NCBI RefSeq assembly: GCF_051020955.1
Contig: NC_135014.1
Coordinates: 1,302,001 to 1,366,000 of the forward strand
Direction of reading: 5' to 3'
Source: Megalopta genalis
Lineage: Eukaryota > Arthropoda > Insecta > Hymenoptera > Halictidae
DNA length: 64,000 nucleotides
Position numbers and translations under genes: made by a program. This document shows, one piece after another, positions 59,799 to 64,000 of the stretch. How positions within the stretch are numbered: position 1 is the stretch's first letter; each line of letters begins with the position of its first letter. The notes under the pieces are model-generated. The model had not been told where the DNA came from and ran no database searches. It worked only from the letters and a program-made list of their open reading frames with translations.

Positions 59799-60572
59799 TT
59801 ATTCTTGCCTTTTTATACTAGTTTTATAGGAAATATAGGTGTTCCATAGCAGAGCTATTGATTGTACTACTAAGACTTGGTATTGCAGGGGTACAAAATA
59901 AAAGTTACATAATTGTACCATAGGCCACACCTGAAAGAAACGTTGTAATTATAGATCCATTACATACATACAAAATAAAATTATAAACATTACCTTATAG
60001 TTATTCCTTAAAATATCAGAATATTCATTTTGCAATTTAGCTTTTAGATGTTCTACATCGTTTCCTTGTAAAATACCAATTACAGATAATAAAACAAAAA
60101 TAAATGTTGGTGCAAATAGTAGTTGATCACAGCATACTTTCTTTAATACTATAATACCTCCCTTAGAACCAATGTATCTATCTAATATTCCATACCAAGT
60201 TCGTGTTGCTGGACCCTATTATGTGATTTGAAACATAAAATTTTATAGAATAATACAAAACATTAGAATAATAGTATTTTTACAGTAAAATTACTCACGG
60301 CAATACAAAAACCTATACATGCAAATTGAACTGTACGCATATAGTCCAATTCTCTGAATGTTTTACGTTCAATTAAGTTTTGTGCAATCTCATCTCCTAA
60401 TGCCATCAATATACCTGTTCGTTGTAAAATATAAATATTAGTATCAACTATGAATATATGCGTAACAATGAAGTATGTGTCTTATATGCATAGTTTTACC
60501 AGCTTGAACGGCTTGAGTCCTTAATGGATATTTTGTTAATACCCTTTGATATAATTTTATAATACTTCGCAT
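59799..60572 (-). CDS. Mpv17: Mpv17 family mitochondrial inner-membrane protein
   Basis: Four minus-strand exons in order: 60500-60572, 60299-60414, 59994-60215, 59799-59930; 180 residues with matching phases (human MPV17 is 176). Mpv17 is a four-helix channel-like protein needed for mitochondrial DNA maintenance. Family marks: YPLRTQAVQAGILMALGDEI near the N-terminus, GFCIAGPATRTWYGILDRYI, CCDQLLFAPTFIFVLL, and the C-terminal signature VWPMVQLCNFYFVPLQYQVL followed by WNTYISYK. The usual Arg after FVPL.Y (as in FVPLHYRV) is Gln here, a possible lineage change. It is transcribed divergently from the exchanger gene at 61153, with 580 bp between start codons. Confidence 0.94.
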
Positions 60573-61152
60573 GTTTGTAATTAATAGGATAACCAAGAGT
60601 TCACGTAGTTATATATTTAACGAATATGCATATATATGTAAACTTTCACTGCTTTAATATTTAATAAAAAGGACTTATAAACACACATTTTATAATAAAA
60701 CGCGTGAACTTTGAATACGTATTTACATACATATGTACATATATGTGTACAAAGTAGAATTCCGTTTAAGCTGCGCAGCACGTGTATTATTCAATATGGA
60801 ATTTATCACTTACATATTTGAAGTCATAAATTGATACATGACATATATATTGATCAATATCTTTTACATATCCTATTCATATTAAACATAAAAATTTCTC
60901 AAGAATAACGTAACACTTCTCACGATAAATGGTATTTTAGTATTTTCTTTCTATACCATCAAGAGGCATATTTTTTATTATATGTATGTTGTTGTATACA
61001 CATATGTACGTATGCACGAACGTGTACATACTGTATTTGTTTGGATGTTCCATCTAGCAGCGTTACATTTCGATTGCATCATTTGCTTCATTAACACAGT
61101 TGGTCATACTGCTGAACTGACAGTTTCATTGGGAAATGGTTGTAAAGTAAAG
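60573..61152. promoter_or_regulatory. Shared divergent promoter region, Mpv17 and Na+/H+ exchanger
   Basis: 580 bp between two divergent start codons. It contains TATATGTACATATATGTGTA-type alternations (about 60725-60750) and no ORF. No specific factor site is claimed. Confidence 0.45.
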
Positions 61153-64000
61153 ATGGCAGTGAGAGGTGGTGCACGAATTTTTCTCCTTATAATTTTGTGT
61201 ATTATCGTGTTAGAATCGTGTAACGGAGCCGCGACAGACATTGAATTAGATGCAAAAGCACAGTTGTTACATAGGCTTGATAGTTTGAATCTTCTATTAT
61301 ACACATTTCTATTAATATTAACTGTTTTAACAATATGGACATTTAAGCATCGTCGACTTAGGTTCCTCCATGAAACTGGTCTAGCTGTCATTTACGGTAA
61401 GTCGTCTGCTGTTATAATTTTTTCGGGATAGGATCATTAATAGAAACATATTATGAAAGTTTTTCTATTAGTTCGCAATTGTAGCCGTATAAAATTTTCT
61501 ATTACGAAGTTATTTCTTGCATAGATACATATACATACGGTAAGTAGTTCTGTTTAATGCTAATACTTATTGTTGTTAAAAATATAGTGAAAAGTTCTTT
61601 TTGATTTTCTATAGATAAGAATAATATTTACATAACTGAGAATGTATGAGTGTAAAATAAATCAGTGTATACAACAATGAAAAATCTTATTTCGTAATTA
61701 CAGCAAGAATGGATCTTTTGTTTTCAATCAGTCATAAAGTTTACATTCAAAATATAAAGAAATACTTTAGTTTTGTTATCAAACATTTGAAAAAAATGAT
61801 TGTAACATTGTTTTCCATTGCAATATTACAAATTGTGCAAACTTTGCACAATTATTAATCATTGATCATTATAATACATATGTATTTTTTCATATTGCAT
61901 CGAATAACTTTGATGCATAGACTATAAGAAAATTATATAATGATAATTCCAGTTATGTAAATATCTAAGGATACATACTTGTTCAAATGAAAGTCATTAA
62001 TTGACACTCTGGATAATACATCACATGACATTTTCAGTTAATTTCAAATATATGATTTTCAGGATTAATTATAGGGGCAATAATTCGTTATGGCTTTAAA
62101 ACAAGTAGCACCATACTCCATATGCCTGTTGTGCCAGACAACAGTAGTAAATACAACCAATCAGTTCCTCCGGATACGTTGTGGTTACGTTTCCCAGAAG
62201 ATAATGGTGGTGGCACCATTAAAAATAAAACATTCGCTTACTCATTTAGGGGGGAAATTTACAAGCAAGATAATGAAATTGATTTAAAGGTATTATAGTA
62301 GAGTAATTTATAAAATATATGTTAACTTAGTGTTTATGTTTTCAAAAATAACTTGATTATTACAGGCCACCTTTGATCCTGAAATATTTTTCAATATTAT
62401 TTTACCTCCAATTATTTTTCATGCTGGTTATAGTTTAAAGCGAGTGAGTAGTTTTATTATATATTTCTTGTATATATTGTACTAATTAATATACAATATA
62501 ATTTGCTTTGCAATCCTTTTATTTCAGAAATACTTCTTTAGAAATTTAGGTGCAATTCTTATGTACGCTCTAATTGGAACAACAATTTCAGCATTTGTCA
62601 TAGGGTACGTATTTATTATGTATGATAAATGTAGCAGGATAATTAACAATAAACAAATATTTTTTTGACGTACAAAAGCTTTAATAATGGGCTTATCTTG
62701 TGATAACTCCAAAGGTCAATTAGATTAAATTTATCTCTTACTTTTCTTGGAATGTAGTCAGATATGCATTGTATTTTTCTTTATTTTTTCAGAGCTTTGA
62801 TGTATGCCTTTGTGCAATTAATACCACGTCTTTCCAGTTCGTTCACATTTTTGGATACATTATACTTTGGAGCATTAATATCTCCTACAGATCCACTAAC
62901 TATAATTTCTATTTTTAATGATTTACATGTAGATGTAAATTTATATGCTTTAGTATTTGGGGAAAGTGTTTTAAATGATGCAGTTGCTATTGTACTCAGT
63001 GGGTATGTATAAGGAAATGCTGAAATCTTTTATAATTATGCTCATATCAGTGTTATTACTAAATTCTACTGTATGTATATATATATGTATATATATATAT
63101 ATATATGCTATTACAGTTCTATACAGAACTATGGAGAACGTTATCAATCTGGTTCAGGTGGATTTGAAACTGTAGCCTTTTTCCAAGCATTTGGTGATTT
63201 CGTTGGTATATTCAGTCTATCATTATTTATTGGTGCCACAATGGGCTGTATTACAGCTTTATTAACTAAATTTACTAGAGTCAGAGATTTTCCTTTGTTG
63301 GAATCCGCATTATTTGTCTTAATGTCTTATAGTACCTTTTTAATTGCGGAGGCATCCGATCTTACAGGTAAATCATGAAATAACAGTATAACAAATAATT
63401 TTTCAAGGAAACTCATTTTCAACTAATATAACTATAAAAAATATTTTTATACAGGCGTAGTTGCTGTTTTATTCTGTGGTATATGTCAGGCACATTATAC
63501 CTATAACAATTTAAGTCCCGACTCTCGTCAAAGAACGAAACAACTGTTCGAACTTCTGAATTTTTTAGCTGAAAATTTTATATTCAGTTATATTGGTGTC
63601 TCGATGTTTACCTTTCCAAAACACCACTTTGATCCAGGATTCATTTTCACAGGATTTGTATCCTTGAACGATAGCATTAATTTTTAAGCTAACATTTTAT
63701 AATATTTTTATGATATAAATCCTTAACTTTGTTTTTCACAGTTATGCGCACTGTTAGGACGCGCAGCGAATGTGTATCCATTATCGTTTATATTAAACTT
63801 GGCACGAAAGCCGAAAATTTCATTAAATTACCAACACATGTTATTTTTTGCTGGATTGAGAGGCGCTATGAGTTTTGCTTTAGCCATCAGGAATACCGTA
63901 TCGGACGCTCGACAGGCTATGTTAACAACAACAAGCTTAATTGTAATTCTGACAGTCATTTTCCAAGGTGGAGCAACAACTCAGTTTTTAAGTTGGTTTA
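61153..64000 (+). CDS. Nhe1: Endosomal sodium/hydrogen exchanger, NHE6/7/9 type (partial)
   Basis: Exons 61153-61396, 62063-62289, 62366-62443, 62528-62604, 62793-63002, 63117-63367, 63455-63657 and 63742 to the window end, all in phase; the gene continues past 64000. It exchanges Na+ or K+ for H+ across endosomal or Golgi membranes to set luminal pH. A signal peptide (GARIFLLIILCIIVLESCNG) precedes TM1 (LLLYTFLLILTVLTIW). Family blocks: FFNIILPPIIFHAGYSLKR, SPTDPLTIISIF, VFGESVLNDAVAIVLSG with the ion-binding Asn-Asp pair, and FAGLRGAMSFALAI with the conserved Arg. The luminal loop in exon 2 has N-x-S/T sites (NSSKYNQS, NKT). The gene name follows Drosophila Nhe1, the NHE6/7/9 orthologue. 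Confidence 0.95.

Noticed and set aside
60982..61152. Upstream in-frame extension of the Na+/H+ exchanger to an earlier Met
   Set aside because: The extension (MYVVVYTYVRMHERVH…) would bury the clear signal peptide that starts at the Met at 61153, and it lies in the divergent promoter region.

Overview
This is a piece of insect nuclear genome, most likely from a hymenopteran such as an ant or bee (inference). The evidence is the set of animal housekeeping genes with short GT-AG introns, insect-type gene models, AT-rich intergenic DNA next to GC-rich exons, and many terminal-inverted-repeat elements. There is no operon logic and no prokaryotic or viral gene set. I found no tRNA, rRNA or CRISPR array.

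Layout. 1-11739 has no supported gene and is dominated by minisatellites, AT microsatellites and two families of fold-back repeats. 11740-27551 (+) is a modular membrane-anchored serine protease of the nudel type: TM anchor, SEA domain, long Ser/Thr/Pro-rich stalk, LDLa, SRCR-like region, trypsin domain, LDLa. It has 13 coding exons with continuous phase (about 1,857 residues, first exon not found). Five of its introns carry copies of one 370-bp palindromic MITE, and one carries a 163-bp satellite. 29825-32878 (+) holds three small weakly supported genes. 30738-47901 (-) is the adenylyl cyclase-associated protein gene (capt/CAP1), with probable alternative 5' exons. A 7.2-kb CAP intron hosts plus-strand genes, including a disordered protein of at least 1,535 residues (33170-38005).

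47007-47264 is a small ORF. 49893-51398 (+) is serine palmitoyltransferase subunit 1. 52979-54875 (+) is ribosomal protein P0, with two related H/ACA-snoRNA-like intronic RNAs and a deleted mariner element in its first intron. 55701-58935 (+) is the glutamate-cysteine ligase catalytic subunit (637 aa, with one GC-AG intron). 59799-60572 (-) is Mpv17. 61153-64000 (+) is an endosomal Na+/H+ exchanger (NHE6/7/9 type) cut by the window end.

The genes do not form one pathway. The right half is a dense block of housekeeping genes with compact introns (sphingolipid synthesis, translation, glutathione synthesis, mitochondrial membrane, endosomal pH). The left half is a repeat-rich, expanded-intron region around one developmental or secretory protease. 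The most distinctive signals are the repeats (one MITE family repeatedly landing in a single gene, and a dimeric higher-order satellite), the paired intronic RNAs in RpLP0, and the alternative phase-1 first exons of CAP.
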